DNA of 64,000 nucleotides, taken from contig JACAAK010000009.1 in NCBI GenBank assembly GCA_025093985.1, positions 3,162,001 to 3,226,000 on the forward strand. The letters run 5' to 3'. Position numbers and translations under genes: made by a program. Positions 1 through 12,129 of this stretch are shown here, in pieces (within the stretch, counting starts at the first letter, position 1; the number at the start of each line of letters is the position of its first letter). Source of the stretch: Calvatia gigantea (Eukaryota; Basidiomycota; Agaricomycetes; Agaricales; Lycoperdaceae). The notes under the pieces are model-generated. The model did no database searches and was not told the origin of the DNA. It worked only from the letters and a program-made list of their open reading frames with translations.

Positions 1-218
1 AATTGTGTGGAGCGGTGGCCTTGGGGAAAAATGGGAGTTGGTTGCCTAAAATCGAGTATACCAGGACGCTATTTGAGATAAGATCATGGAGAGGAATTTG
101 GTGACTCTAGGAAACACGGGCACGGATTGAAGTCTTTCCTCGCTGGTGTGTGGTTTCATCTTCTCTTCCTATCCTAGTATACAGGCTATACATATTTCAC
201 TATTTCGGAGACCCAATC

Positions 219-1046
219 TTAGTCGACCAATTCCCATCGATCTCCAAAACTATCGCTCCGCACGATTTTGTTACCCCCATCTATAATCGCGAAACCCCCA
301 GTAAAAAATGCTTCAAACTTGAACCTGAATACGGGTTTACTGCGATCCGGTTGGAGGTTGACACCGTCAAGAGCTATCGGACTGCCAACTTTGCCGGATA
401 CAATGGCTATTATCGCTACTTCATCAGAGCCGACAAGTATATCCTCTCCAGGCTCGCAATGATAAGGTAAAGCAGTTGCCCGTTGGATGAGGAACTTTGC
501 GGAGCCTACGCGGGTGGTTGAGACACATATGTTTGGTTTATTATGTGTAGTGTCGGTGCCAAACTTTTGGATATCCCAGAAAAAGTTTGAGTGTCCGGAC
601 AGCCGAATAGAATATCTGAATGTTCGCATGCATTAGCGAAAGGAGATGAGACTTGCATACGAAATTTTACGTTTTTCCATTGAGGTAATCGATTCGAGTA
701 GGTGGTGGAATAATTTGAAGGGCACTGGGAGCCGTGGAGTCTATAAAGAAGATGTCCTGGATAATGAACCCCTTCTCTGGTGACGATAAACTTTGTTGAT
801 GAAACATCCAGGCTGCATAACCTTCGATCCAGTAGCATTGTGCGCTCATTCGCACCATGCCCCACTGATCTTTAGGTGCTTTTTTGTTTGTGCCTTTCTG
901 AGCCTGGAGCGATCTCCACCATCTATCGGACGAATCCTGGGAGACGAATACCAGGATGTGCATCCCTGAGAAGTATTATTCCAACAACACTGTTTGGATG
1001 ACGATGAAGACCAACCACCGAAACCCTTCACAGATACGTAAAACAT
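219..1046 (-). CDS. Small beta-rich protein, family member 1 (multi-exon)
   Basis: I do not recognise a named family with certainty. Three pieces can be seen. A short N-terminal exon near 1,046 reads MFYVSVKG. A middle exon (about 930-671) starts after CTCCCAG, contains DRWWRSLQ and ends RIDYLNGK at a GTAAAA donor. The last exon (about 610-219) contains KFLIQRATALPYHCEP, DILVGSDEV and GGFAI, and ends GDRWELVD. Exon ends and wording are shared with the genes at 20 kb and 21 kb, which supports the model. Alternating hydrophobic strands, a length near 200 residues and the closing W-E-L/F-V resemble fungal beta-trefoil protease inhibitors or lectins, but that is inference. The start codon is uncertain. 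Confidence 0.5.
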
Positions 1047-1440
1047 GCCTGCAGTGGAAGAACGATCCAAGTGAGATGTCCAGTGAGATGTGTGGGTGAA
1101 GTGTGATGAAGTGGCAGTAATCGCCAGCTGCTCCCCATAGGTTGGGTCTATTCTTACTCTCACCACCCCCCAGCTTCTTCGCAGCACATGTCGAATCGAA
1201 GCTTCTGGGCACTTACCCAGATGTTCATTAAACGCCCGGCATACAGAAGGAAGTGTCAAGAGAACCCCGGTGCTCATGGGTTTGTTAATTTGGGATGCCA
1301 CAAGGCCAACGTCGCTATTCTTGGCATACACTGAATTTTTTTGAAACTGGTAAGAGAAGAGGGGAAGTAACGAGGATGCCGGATAATGTAATGATAGTCT
1401 TCCCTAGGAGAGAAGAGAACAAACCCTCAGACCCCAGGTC

Positions 1441-1861
1441 TCACTGGACAAACTCCCATCGCTCTGCTTCTCCGACCCGAGAGTCCACATATACCTGACA
1501 GTTCTCCCAAGAAAACACACCTCCCCAGATAGCACAACCGCAACTAAACGTCTCGAACTTAGATGTCTCTGCCTCGTTGTTTGGCGTCGAAGCTGCTACA
1601 AGTTTCTTCTGAGAATCCCTCACGATCATCTCTTCTACGTCGTCGCCAGTCTCCGTGTCGGTTTGTTCCCGATTGGGCGGAGGAACATAGATGCTGATGC
1701 CGTCTTCACCGATCAGTATATCGTTCTTTGGTGAGATTTCGAAGGGCAACGCGCTCACGCACCGGATGATAATTTTGTTTGGCAAGTGCTCGAAATCGCA
1801 ACGCGTCCGGTTCTCGGTAGGGCTCGGTGTGAAATTCCCCAGAAATATCTTACCACGTTTG
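1441..1861 (-). pseudogene. Beta-rich family fragment (C-terminal exon only)
   Basis: A 114-codon open stretch ends RWEFVQ and contains PNKIIIRCVSALPFEI and DILIGEDGI, matching the last-exon pattern of the genes at 219-1046 and 12130-12954. The frame stays open upstream to about 1,861, where a repeat cluster of GTTTGCAAAC-type motifs begins. No matching middle exon with RWWR was found upstream. I read it as a truncated paralogue cut by the repeat, though it could be the 3' end of a gene whose upstream exons I missed. Confidence 0.4.
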
Positions 1862-1957
1862 CAAACATTTGGTTACTAACCCCCATTTATTACCATGTTT
1901 CGAAACATTTGGTTACTTACACTAAAAACAGGTAAGAAATGTTTGCAAACCATGGTA
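1850..1957. repeat. Short direct/inverted repeat cluster
   Basis: Two direct copies of a roughly 28-base motif (TACCACGTTTGCAAACATTT.. and TACCATGTTTCGAAACATTT..) are followed by an inverted copy ending ..GCAAACCATGGTA at 1,957, so the stretch can fold into a hairpin. Related TTGCAAAC words recur near 2,430-2,475. This may be one end of a small degenerate transposon, but I could not define target-site duplications. Confidence 0.4.
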
Positions 1958-3586
1958 TTTAATTTAACATGTGTTACAAAATCACCCTGTTCCTGATTCC
2001 GGTTTGCTTCCTGTTCACCACCTTCCAGGACGTCATTTGTCCCACCACAATGCACATCCACTGGTGGCCTCAAATTCATCAAGTGGTATGAGCAGTGTCA
2101 CACACAGTGCTGGAGGACCTCAATCAATAATACATAAATGAGTTGATAAACGTGACATGCCCCACCAAGCATGGGCAGCACCCATCCAGCCAGCAACAAG
2201 CCCAGTGGGGTCTGGACCATATTTAATGTTGGTGGATCCACCCTCTGGCCGGCTCTCTAGGCTGTTGTTAACAACGTTGACATTTGTGGTGCCGAGGTCA
2301 CCTTGAAGGCAACTAAGTAATTTTGATCATGATGATTACTTGCTGTCAATCATGGGAACCCTCGGCCACCCCGCGCATACATTTGGAATTTCTTACAATT
2401 AAAAACCAGGGAATTTGGGGTATAAATTTAAAACGTGCTTGCAAACGGTTTAAAACCATATTTGCAAACCGATGTTTGGTATTGTTGAATTTCACACTGA
2501 GCCCTAGTTCTCGGATCATAGTGCCAAAAGTAGCTCGGCCTGACTGCTGAACGAATATAAAACCTAGGCGAGTTTTATGGTGACGGTTGGAGGCGGATGG
2601 TAGGGGAAATCGCTTACGCTCCCCCATTTATGTTGTCTGGCCGCTGGTCATGAATCGGAAGCGGTCCCAGTTGACTGGCGTCCTAGAAAATGCATACCCG
2701 CGCCAATTCCTTGAGTCGTGGACCTGCCCACTCCAGGAAATGGGTCATTGGAATGGGAGCATAAAGGTGCTGTGAGTGGAATCGATGATACGTTTGCCTC
2801 ACGTCTTGGGGGTTTCGAGCTTCGATTTCTAGAATATATCTCCAGTATTTGTCTGCGATGCTCCTGGAAGGAAAGGTTACGAGCCAGGGTGGGTAAACCT
2901 AATGAACGGCGCGAGTTCGTGTCAGTAGAAAGTTGGTGCCTAAGGGGCTCGTAAGCTTACACCATGAGGGTACGAAGGTTCGTTAAACCGCGCTATGTAT
3001 ACGTGAAACGGCCCGGGAGGGAAACGTATAAAGAATTCGATAGGTGGTATGTAGATGCAGTGATGAGGAAGGGCAAAGACTGTAGGCGGTGGAACCCCGT
3101 GCCGCCGATGTCAATCGATTCTCCACACACATACCCATCCAAGTTACCTTCCAGTGTCGCTTCGAACGGAAGGTGGCATTTCCTTCTACCACTTTCTAAT
3201 CTAGATCGGACAAGGTGCTGAGAAAACAGTGCATGTGTTCATTGAGTTGAAATTACAGTGGAATGCGTTGATGAATGGGTTACAAAGACTACACGATGGA
3301 TTTAACTAAGGAAGATGATGTGAAAGGAGGGTATAGATACAAATCAGTTTTGTCCGTAAACATGCTCGTCTTTCAATGTGCCACCCACCGCAACCCTCTC
3401 CGCTGGATCCGAGGTAACCTAGACAGGCAACCTCGGCACGGCGACATGATGCCTCCACTGTTGTGCTCTTCCAGCGGAGCGAAGGCAGACTCTCGCCCCC
3501 CAAATCCTCACCCTCGCGTTAGTGGCTCCGAATCAATAATAACAGCCAAAGTCGGTGAAGGAACGAAGTCACATAAACACTCCGGC
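1958..3586. other. Intergenic, no supported gene
   Basis: Only short open frames without recognisable motifs or splice continuity are present. The last 100 bases or so should be 3' UTR of the DnaJ gene that ends at 3,587. Confidence 0.5.
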
Positions 3587-4902
3587 TTACGCCGGCGCCA
3601 ATGCCTTCCGGACAAGCTCTTTCTGCGTCGATGTTAGAATGCTCGGGAACGTCACGTCCCACTTGACAATCAAATCGCCCTTCTTCTTCGCACTCCCCTC
3701 CTTCCGAATCGGCATTCCTTCGCCTGGTATAGTAGTTTCCTGGCCAGGTTTCACAACTCCGAAAGGCGGCGCAATTTGGAGTTTACGACCGTCGAGCAGC
3801 GCGATGATTTTCTTGCCTGGGGCACCCGTGAGCGCTTCAACGAGAGGGAGTTTGACTTTACAGGTGAGGTCGTTGCCTTCGCGTGAGAAAGTCTCGTGAG
3901 GTTTCGTTTCGACGACGAATACGAGGTCCTGTGCGTCTCCTGTTGGCGGTACCTCGTTTCCAGCTTTAGGGAACCGAATCTTCGTGCCGTCTTTCCAACC
4001 CGGTAGAACGTTGATTTCGAGAACTTTGTCCTCGGTTGTTCCGTCTAGTAATCGACGACCTATCTTGAGGTGTTTCACGGTGCCGTTGTAGAGGTCCCCC
4101 AGGCTCAATTTGAGGGGCCGCACGATCTCTTGTTTTTCTTGTTCTTCTGGAGGCTTCCGGAAATCACTATACTCGGTTTGGCTACGGGTAGGTTGTGATC
4201 GTCGGGCCCGACCGCCTGGCATACCTCCGGGCATACCCCCACCAGACGAGGTGAAGTGGAAGCCGCCACCGTTGTCGTCCATTCCGCCAAACATATTCCC
4301 TAGACCCCCACCGAACAAACCGCCACCACCAAACATCTGCCTAAACCAGAGTTTTCAGTAGATTTTCACATTTGTGTGGGGAATAGAGACATACTCAAAG
4401 ACCTTTTGGGGATCTGAGGGATGGAAACCGCCGCCCCGACCGCTGCTGAATGTTCCACCTGGACCAGAGGTGAAAGAGAAGGTGGTTCCACCGCCGCCGG
4501 GGAAAGCGAAGCCTTCTGGGAAACCACCAGCTGCGCCAGCACCTGTTGGCGGAGGACCTCCGCCTTTCAGCCCTTCTTCTCCGAACTGATCATAGATAGT
4601 TCTTTTCTGTTTGTCGCTTAGCACCTCGAATGCCTCGGAAATCTATGATTTGCGGACTCATTATCAGTATCCTATGAATTATTGTGGTTGTCATTGTTGC
4701 GTACCTGCTTGAATTTCTTTGTCGCTTCTTCCGAGTTTTTGTTGCGATCAGGATGCCATTTGAGGGCCTATGAGACAGTTTGAGTTTTCACTAGCAGCGA
4801 TAAGGATGTGCTCAAACTCACCATCTTCTTGTAGGCTCTTTTAATTTCATCTTCGCTAGCGGTCTTGTCGACGCCGAGTAGCTTGTAGTAGTCTGCACCC
4901 AT
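3587..4902 (-). CDS. SIS1: Type II (class B) DnaJ/Hsp40 co-chaperone, SIS1-like
   Basis: Four exons join cleanly: 4902-4822, 4767-4705, 4642-4395 and 4340-3587, giving 381 residues. Order: J domain starting MGADYYKLLGVDKTASEDE with the HPD motif in LKWHPDRNK; a long Gly/Phe/Pro-rich region (about residues 70-200, with repeated GGGLFGG and GGMPGG); then the two C-terminal substrate-binding beta domains (LKIGRRLLDG, VLPGWKDGTKIRFPKAGNE, PLVEALTG, GEGMPIRKEG, GDLIVKWDV). The cysteine-rich zinc domain of class A proteins is absent. Known role of the family: delivers clients to cytosolic/nuclear Hsp70 and stimulates its ATPase. Yeast Sis1 is 352 residues. All splice sites are GT..AG with phase preserved. 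It is divergent from VTC1. Confidence 0.93.
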
Positions 4903-5139
4903 GGCGAAATGAGAAAATTAGACCCTAGTTATTGTTGCTGTTCGGGCTTTTATTCAGGAGTGGCGTATCTGCTAGAGTCTTCTAGTACCTGCCACGGTGA
5001 TGTCACATGTTCCAGATCAGTCCAGCCCTACTCCTCCTGTCTCCCTCGGGCGCTTCCGGAGAAAGCGGACCGGGTAAAAGTTCGGAACATCATTCCCATC
5101 TAAGTAATTCCCAGTCAAGCACCCTGCTCGACGTCGACC
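4903..5139. promoter_or_regulatory. Divergent promoter between SIS1-like gene and VTC1
   Basis: The two start codons lie 237 bases apart on opposite strands, so this stretch must hold both 5' UTRs and core promoters. I see no clear heat-shock element array or TATA box. The assignment rests on gene arrangement only. Confidence 0.5.
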
Positions 5140-6085
5140 ATGTCCAGTCCACCGTCCCCCACCGACGCCGAGCACCGCAACGAGCACCCGTCCATCGTTC
5201 GGCGCTCACTGCATGCCCTCTTCTCTCCCTTCTCTCCTGCTGCACTCGCACTTCTTCCCCACCTCAGACGCCCCGCACGGTATAAACGTGCTGATGATAT
5301 TCCAGAGACTGAGCCAAATAGCGAGGGACAGCAGCCAACAGTCCGTGATTACCACTCGATAAACTTGCCCCCCCAAGTCCGTGTTCCGAAAAAAGTGCCT
5401 ACTCCTATTCGCGTCGAAGGGAAGGTCTGGTTCGCGAACGAGCGCAGTGAGTAAATGCATTCAACAGGCTAGGCCATTCCTTAACAGTCTAGTTCGACAG
5501 CCTGGATATCCTGGCTGAACATTTCCGTCCTTCTTGCGACACTTTCCCTTGCTCTTTTCAACGCATCCAAAGACGATATCGCGACATATTTCGCCTGCGT
5601 CTATGCCGGAATCAGTATCTGTACCCTCGTGTGTACTCCTCCCTTCTTCCCGCTCAACCAGTCTCTCATTCTATGCACATATATTCCCGTCAGATATACG
5701 GCTGGGCCATCTACCAACATCGCATTAGCATGATTCGCAGGCGTGATCCAGGCCATTTTGACAGTATTGTAGGCCCCGTTATCCTTAGCGTCATCCTGTT
5801 TTTTGCTGTTCTTGCAAATTTCATCATCCGAGGTGCGTTGCTGGCGTGTCCGTATCACCAATCATTTCTCATTTCGCGCACGTTCGTCGTTTTTGGATTC
5901 ATTCTCTAGTGAGGGACCTGTAAGTGGACCGTCCCTCAACTTAGCCCGTTGTTTCTTTACTAATGACTTTGCAACATTCTAGTCGCCGAAAGGGCGTTCC
6001 GATTCCTGGAGCCGACTTGTTGGGATTTGCAACTGTGAACCCCACAGTTGCCACCCCTTCCCTCGCGGGACAAGCAGTTTTCTAA
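5140..6085 (+). CDS. VTC1: Vacuolar transporter chaperone subunit 1 (VTC1, DUF202)
   Basis: Five exons: 5140-5446, 5501-5628, 5694-5832, 5910-5919 and 5983-6085, for 228 residues. The core shows the Vtc1/DUF202 signature: RVEGKVWFANERTWISWLN, then three membrane segments (about residues 105-125, 132-152 and 170-190) separated by QHRISMIRRRD and GHFDSIVGP. In yeast Vtc1 is the small membrane subunit of the polyphosphate polymerase complex in the vacuole. Odd points: the N-terminal extension of about 85 residues makes it longer than yeast Vtc1 (129 residues); exon 4 is only 10 nt; exon 2 ends at a GTGTGT donor. The frame closes exactly with these exons, and intron 4 carries a CTAAT branch-like site. 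Confidence 0.9.
5910..5919 (+). other. VTC1: 10-nt micro-exon of VTC1
   Basis: The sequence between TTCTCTAG and GTAAGTGG is ten bases encoding the end of V, then R, D and the start of L. It links NFIIR of exon 3 to RRKGVP of exon 5 in frame. Both flanking introns have normal size and splice signals. Confidence 0.75.
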
Positions 6086-6525
6086 ATAAATAAAAAAACC
6101 CCCGCTTTCCTTTGATCTTTTTTCGAACTCCTCCAGAAAGACCATACCCTTCCTAACAGACAAACGCAGATTTTTACTACCTATGCCCCTGGGATATCTA
6201 TCGTAGGACTCCGGATCGCCGCACCTGCGTATCTTTTGTATTTTGCTTCGTCTTGTTGATATATTTCACGGCCTTGATTTCTTCTTTCATTTTCATTTTA
6301 TATTCCGCATGTAGCTTTATATCGTGTGTGTATATCTCAAATCGAGGGATACGTGAAACCAACCAACCGTTGGGCGCGAAAAAGGGAGTCCGAGAACGCA
6401 ATTTACCCCGACCCCTTATTTTCCCCTTCTTCCTTAGCGAGGTGGTTATAAGCTGTCCAGTTATATTGCGAGTACACCAGAAATATTGGTACGAAGGAGT
6501 GTAGACAAGCTAAACGATTGAGCGC
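6086..6525. other. Convergent intergenic region
   Basis: Lies between VTC1 (+) and the HNH-like gene (-), so it should hold two 3' UTRs. It is A/T-rich with a run of A after the VTC1 stop. No gene seen. Confidence 0.5.
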
Positions 6526-7841
6526 CTAAGCCATCAGCCTCTTTCCAAGGAGAAGCCTAACATCAGTTCCACCATCCGAATCCAAACTCTCACAATCCTC
6601 AACATCGCGTTCAACCACTACATAGTGGGCATCGGCATGAGAAAGTACCAAAACCTTCGCAAATGCGGTGTGGACTCTAAGGAGCTCGGGATCAGGAGGG
6701 TCAATATGGTTACCTTCCGCGTCTGAAGAGTTAAATGCAGCTTCGGTTTTCTCCCCTTCATAGAAAAGAGGCCAATTTTCCATGGTCGGATGTGCTTTGT
6801 ACTGTCCGGATTCTCTGAGTCCTTGATAAGCATTAGCCGGGGGAATGTGGGGAGTAAGTAGTGCTCATCACACAGGAAAGACAGGCCTACCCCAATTGCC
6901 TCAAGATAGATGTAGAACGCCCTGAAATTCATGAAAATGACATTGGCGGGGGTATTAATTTTTGAATAAAAAAGCTTCTCGAGATCCAAGCACGTCCAGG
7001 CCCGCAACATGTCCCAAGTCAACAGCGCTCCCTCCTAGTAGACGGTTCAGCTCAGTGTTCAACGGGGACTCAGAATGCTGAAATGGGGTAACGTACCACT
7101 TCCAGGTTCGAAGTGGGGTAGGGGTGGAAGACTCCGACCGGGGGAGGAAAAATATGCACAACATCCACGCGAGACACTGCAATTGCCATTGGGAGGTATC
7201 TCTTGCTCACGGCCTTGTCTCCTGAGATAGCGTATGTGGGTTTTGTCCCATGTCCCCGTGATCGCACAACGATACCGCTCACGCTTAGCGACCCGCTACC
7301 TGCATTAAAGGCAATCCGGGTGGCAACCCCATCCATCGGATTCTTGGACTCACCGTTTCTCTCAGGTTCCTCAGTTCTTCCTGGGCCGCGCTTTCGTGTT
7401 CATCATCGGCATACGGACTTTCAGGCTGGGGTACTACCCTCGCAAGCATTGGCATAACTTTTCATGAGTTATCAGGGAACGAGAATTTATGACTAAACAC
7501 GGGTGGACGGACTCCGGAAAAAGGGGTAGTTCATCCACGTCTTCGCTGCTTCAACGACGGCCTCAGGACCATGTTCTTGCGCGATGCGAAGGACGATAGC
7601 GACGTATCGTTGTCCTTGAGGATGTGGCGCGTACTCTAACATGTTAGACACGAGAATATCGAGGCGACATTTTTTTGGTGGCTTCGCCGAGGATTGCAAC
7701 ATTTTCGTCAATGATCCGTTTTGCGTCGGTGATGAGTACGTTGAGGTCATCGTTACGGTTGAATTGTTCTTTGTAGTTAGTGGATTTGCAGGACAGAAGT
7801 GTTGGGATGAAGTTGGTGGAGGGGGCGGGTACGTGGGACAT
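6526..7841 (-). CDS. HNH-nuclease-domain-like protein (probably frameshifted)
   Basis: Several exons on the minus strand follow the layout of a large Agaricomycete family annotated as HNH nuclease domain proteins (PF13391-type, from memory of the family). The N-terminus begins MSHVPAPSTN. A helical part reads LDILVSNMLEYAPHPQGQRYVA. The putative nuclease start has the word YAISGDKAVSKRYLP, where relatives usually show C-A-x-T/S-G. A C-terminal part reads LLRVHTAFAKVLVLSHA and ends near 6,526. The first two parts are in different frames, switching at a run of seven A (T on +, 7670-7676). I could not locate clear H-N-H catalytic residues, so activity is doubtful. Confidence 0.45.
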
Positions 7842-8118
7842 AGTTAGGACGAGTGTTTCAATTGTGGTTGAGTGAAGGGCATTTAAATGTTCGTGCGTGA
7901 GTGAAACGCTTACCAAGTGATCAATGCCCTCGTATCCACCCTTCAAAGGGCAAGTGGACATTGAAGATATGGTTTGTAAGAAATGGGTAAGAAATAGGTT
8001 TCGCTTTTGCGCTCATCCGTTACGGTCTCTATTCGATTCTGAAGGGTAACGACTGGTATGGTTTACTCAAACGTACTAATTGACATCATATAATTGGACC
8101 TTGCGGCAACAGCTGGTG

Positions 8119-9643
8119 TCAATGAAGTCCGAGTTCTGTATCTGTCCTGTAGCTTAGACCGGTATTCTCAAAACGAAGTCTTGAAATTGACTCGAGTGTT
8201 TCTTGCATATCAACGGTACCGTTGGTGTCGAAAGTCCGACGTTCTTCGTGCCCGTACTTACGAATGTGCATTATGATCCTACACGAGACAACGCTCATCA
8301 GGAATCTCGGTACCCTATAAAATTTGCACGGAGTTAGCAGTGGTGACCTCTCGTACGATCGTCAAGCTTAGGGGGAAGACAAGTCGCGTAGGGGACCAGT
8401 TGAAGAAAACCACACAATTGGGCCTGACGAAGATATAGCTGAAGCGTTTGTTTAATTCTCTGAACCTCACGACCACAGATGGTACCCCGAGACACACCGA
8501 GGGAAGTCAGATAATATGTGACGGCATCACTGTATATCTTTCCCATTAACCAATTCTGGCCTTCTTGGTATTTCTTTAGCCTGGTCCAATAAATTATCAG
8601 GAAGAGAACTTGGGTCTGATAAGGCGCTCATAAGCCGCAATCCTTCTTCGGACCCGAAATAAAGCTTACTAGTTTCGTAGACAATGGGAGCAATAATTCC
8701 GGAAATCGCAAACCCGTCTTCCGCGGTGGACGAACTGGCGATCAAGCATCCAGGGAGGAGATGAGGAGCTGGCGAGGGAACCACTATTTCGGTCAGGTCG
8801 AGATTGGACGGACTGCAGAAACAGAATTTTGCTGACCAGATAGGCGCCGGTGAAGCTCCCCGAGCAGCGTGAACCCACTTCCAAAGACAATCTGGGTTGA
8901 AGTGACCAACACTTCCAACAGGAAGGATAGGACGACGCCTGAAACTTACAAGGGCAAAAAACGAGAGTAAAGCCGCTGAGGCACGGGTTTGCCCAAGCAA
9001 AGCATATGCCCGGTATATCAACAAAGCTGCAAAGAGAACTGCGTTAATCGGAATATCTGCGAACAACGTGTTGTGATTACCTTGGGCAGACATCTGTCCT
9101 ATGCCACTCGACCAGATATTAATCCCGATTATTCGATTGCAAACCTAGTTCGGGATTCTTAGACTTTGAGCCAGAAGGCCGAATGAGCGGCACGGACCTT
9201 GACTGAGGGATTTCGTAGAGTAAAAACGGGGCCTCTGGTTAGCTCCTAGCCTGGGGAAAAAATCGATAATCACTCACGAACAATAGTAATAGCTCCATCA
9301 AGGAAAGGTGAATAACGGGCCACAAAAAACGCGATTTTGACAACTGTCCACGGCGCAGGCCAAAGGAATGTAATCTGTTTCCAATATTGGAATACGGGAT
9401 AAGCATTATGAAGTCAAGGCTTACCTCTGTGATTAATGTATGGAGATAATCTATGATGAAGAGGGCGATGAGGGTCACTACGTTGTACCACTTAGGCAAA
9501 CTTGTTCTGCAGGTTGCACAAAAAATTACCCTTGTAATACTGAAGATCTTGATTAGTTTGGCTTTGGGGATGGGAACTGGTATACTCGCCTGAGCCGCAT
9601 TGTACTGTTGAATGGCCCAGGTCAACGCGATGACCCCGTCCAT
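8119..9643 (-). CDS. DUF6533-type multi-pass membrane protein
   Basis: The start reads MDGVIALTWAIQQYNAAQ, like the starts of the other copies in this window. Next comes a DUF6533-type core with DYLHTLITEV, an exon with LLIYRAYALLGQTRASAALLS (membrane segment), and a C-terminal exon ending IMHIRKYG...DTELGLH at the stop 8119-8121. DUF6533 proteins are fungal seven-helix membrane proteins expanded in Agaricomycetes; their function is not established. The gene has many short exons. The first donor appears to be CAG|GCGAGT, a GC-type donor, where sibling copies use GT. Full exon structure was not resolved. Confidence 0.7.
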
Positions 9644-12129
9644 AACGATTCGAGCGAGCACTGCGCTACTAAGGACCTGGGTGATAGCTGGGTGATAGCT
9701 CGTTAGCTCACCCCCTCTGGACTAATGGACGTGCGTATTTAAACCTATCTGTCCTCCCCAGCTAGCATCTGGATGCTAAGCAGAGTACACAAACATTGCA
9801 GCCGCTTTCACCTAAGCAGGTGGAATAAATGATCCAGGCCCTGCCGATCATTTCGTGGAGAAGACCAAGATACTATACCGTCTATGGTTCAATGGTGGAA
9901 AGGAAGGCCACGGGATGTGGTGCCTGAATATTGAATCGTCTTTCACCATCAGAGTTAATTTGGAGGACTAGTATAAACTGGTCTAAAAGTCTAAAAATAA
10001 CATCAGCGGATCACGAACTTTACTTCTGCCCGGAAGTTTCTCGCACCGGGCACTGTGACCAGGTATGACTGGATGGCTTAAGGGCCTCTGAACTGTCGCA
10101 ACAAAATAGGGTACAAAGAAGGGTAGCGGAGTTCACAGTCCAGCGGTCCTGGGAAGCTCTGCGCGTGCCTTGGATTGATTGTCCATTTCACTTCAGAACT
10201 TCCACCAGAATTGATATAACTGTGACACAGCCACAATAGATTACCCAAACGACCACCTTGGCTGTTGGAGGAAAGTTTTCGTGTCAGGGCCGGGTGAAAA
10301 GGATACAGAAGCCCATGACAAGGTGCTCACCAGTCCTATGTCATTGGAAAACTCAACATGATGTAAGGCGGGTTTCGTGGTTGTAGAGGAGATAAGTGTA
10401 CAATTGGTGGTAGAAAGATGATATCTACGATACATCGCGAAATGCTACTTAAATGAGTGTTTTACCATGATTCCCACGGTGGCCGTAATGCTATCCCTAT
10501 AATAATACGGTCCCGAATCTGGAGGATGTGGACATCGCATAGAGCAATTCCATTGTCCACTGGCACTTCCGCTCACGACAAACCTACGATTTTCAGATTT
10601 CTGAGGGCAAAGCCAGTGCCGTCATACTACTTTCGGCACCAGAGAAGTGAAATTGATGCAGCGTGACTTGAACTTCTGACTTGAAAGTTGACTCCCAAGG
10701 AACCCTTGGCGATCCACGGTGGGCACGTCCAATCTTTCCGGTGGCGCTCATACGAACGCGTATGGCATAGAATGGGCCCATAAACGATGTATTGGTGGAT
10801 AGCGGCAATCACAGCTGTGCCTACGGGCGGAAATAATCCTTGAGGGATTGGGCTGTGTGTTGCGAGTGCTTCCCTTCGGCTTGTTGGCAGGAGCCAGGTT
10901 TGCCCACCTATAATTGTGGGGCAGAAAATCAATAATCCGCCTGCCATCAACGGGTTAAGTGGACCATAAGTGCCCTTTCTTAAACATTCCATCATGCTGA
11001 AGGCCGTAAACACGGGGGGGGGGTCTTCCTGAGAGAAGCTGTGAGAGCAGAGAATGGGGTCGAGAAAGTTGATCCTTGAACAAAACTATATGCAATAATT
11101 CCAGGGTCAGGAAACCAGGGGTAGGGGACGGGTCTTTGCTACTACCTACCCATGACCATGGCGGGGACTCAGAGCGGCCTGAACCCCATAACCCCGTCCA
11201 ATGTATTTATTAGTCGCCCGCCAAGAAAAGTAGAAACGCTCACCAGCTCGCCCAATATCGTACACCTTTAGTTGTACTGTATCGTCTCAGCTCCGATCAC
11301 GGTCCACTACCCCCAAAAAGAAAAATTGTGCGAGGCAGCGTGATGTGCTTTGAGCCCAAGGATGATTGTAGGTCGTTCTGGTGATACTCCAGGACGCGAT
11401 CCGAGGGAACGGCCATTTGAAGCCACTGTTCTGGCGATTCTCTGGCCGAGTCTACGTCAGCTGCGTAGCGCGCTGGCAGTGCTCTTTCATGAATTATCGG
11501 TGTTGGGTGAAAGTGGGAACTCTCACGCCTTGAGCTTCAACGCTTCAGTGCCAGCTTCAGGCCTCAGGGTTGCACGAAGCTTGTAAGTTTCAAACTCGAA
11601 GCTTCTCCGCGCTTCAACACGGTCGATCATGTACCTCGAGAAAAGTAAGGAAGGGATTTAAATCAGGTAATTCACATTGAAGGTTCCCGTTCTTTACCTC
11701 TTGCTGTAGGAATCAAAAGCTGTGTGCACTTGATTTCAATGTCACTAATTTTCCACTCTTTAAAAGGCGCCGGGATTTCAAAGGAGAAGCTCATGGCGCG
11801 TTCTTTAACGTTCCAGGAGGATTAAACATGGCACTTTGATGGGAACAACCACGGCACTGCTGCGCGCATGAGCGCGCATCAGACAGTCATTGCTCATAGG
11901 GGACCATGCTGTTCCCAAACTCACCCGAAACGAATTGACAGGAACCTGCTACGAAGAGAGTTGGACACTCTAGAGACATCTTCAAAGTGCTCGCCTGATC
12001 CATGGTGAGGGTGTTACGAATTACTGGAAGGCTGCGTCGTCGAGTATATTAGGGAGAGTATGTTGAAGCAGAAGGGGACACCCACGAAACCTAATCACCT
12101 TTTCACACCACACTCAACTCTATCCATTC
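9644..12129. other. Long intergenic region, no supported gene
   Basis: Contains minus-strand open frames such as 10,627-11,013 (128 codons, Pro- and Gly-rich), but none with a recognised motif or exon partner. A run of nine G sits near 11,015-11,023. The final stretch before 12,130 should be the promoter of the beta-rich gene. Confidence 0.4.

Noticed and set aside
10627..11013. 128-codon minus-strand frame
   Set aside because: No motif, no exon partner, biased Pro/Gly composition; not enough to call a gene.
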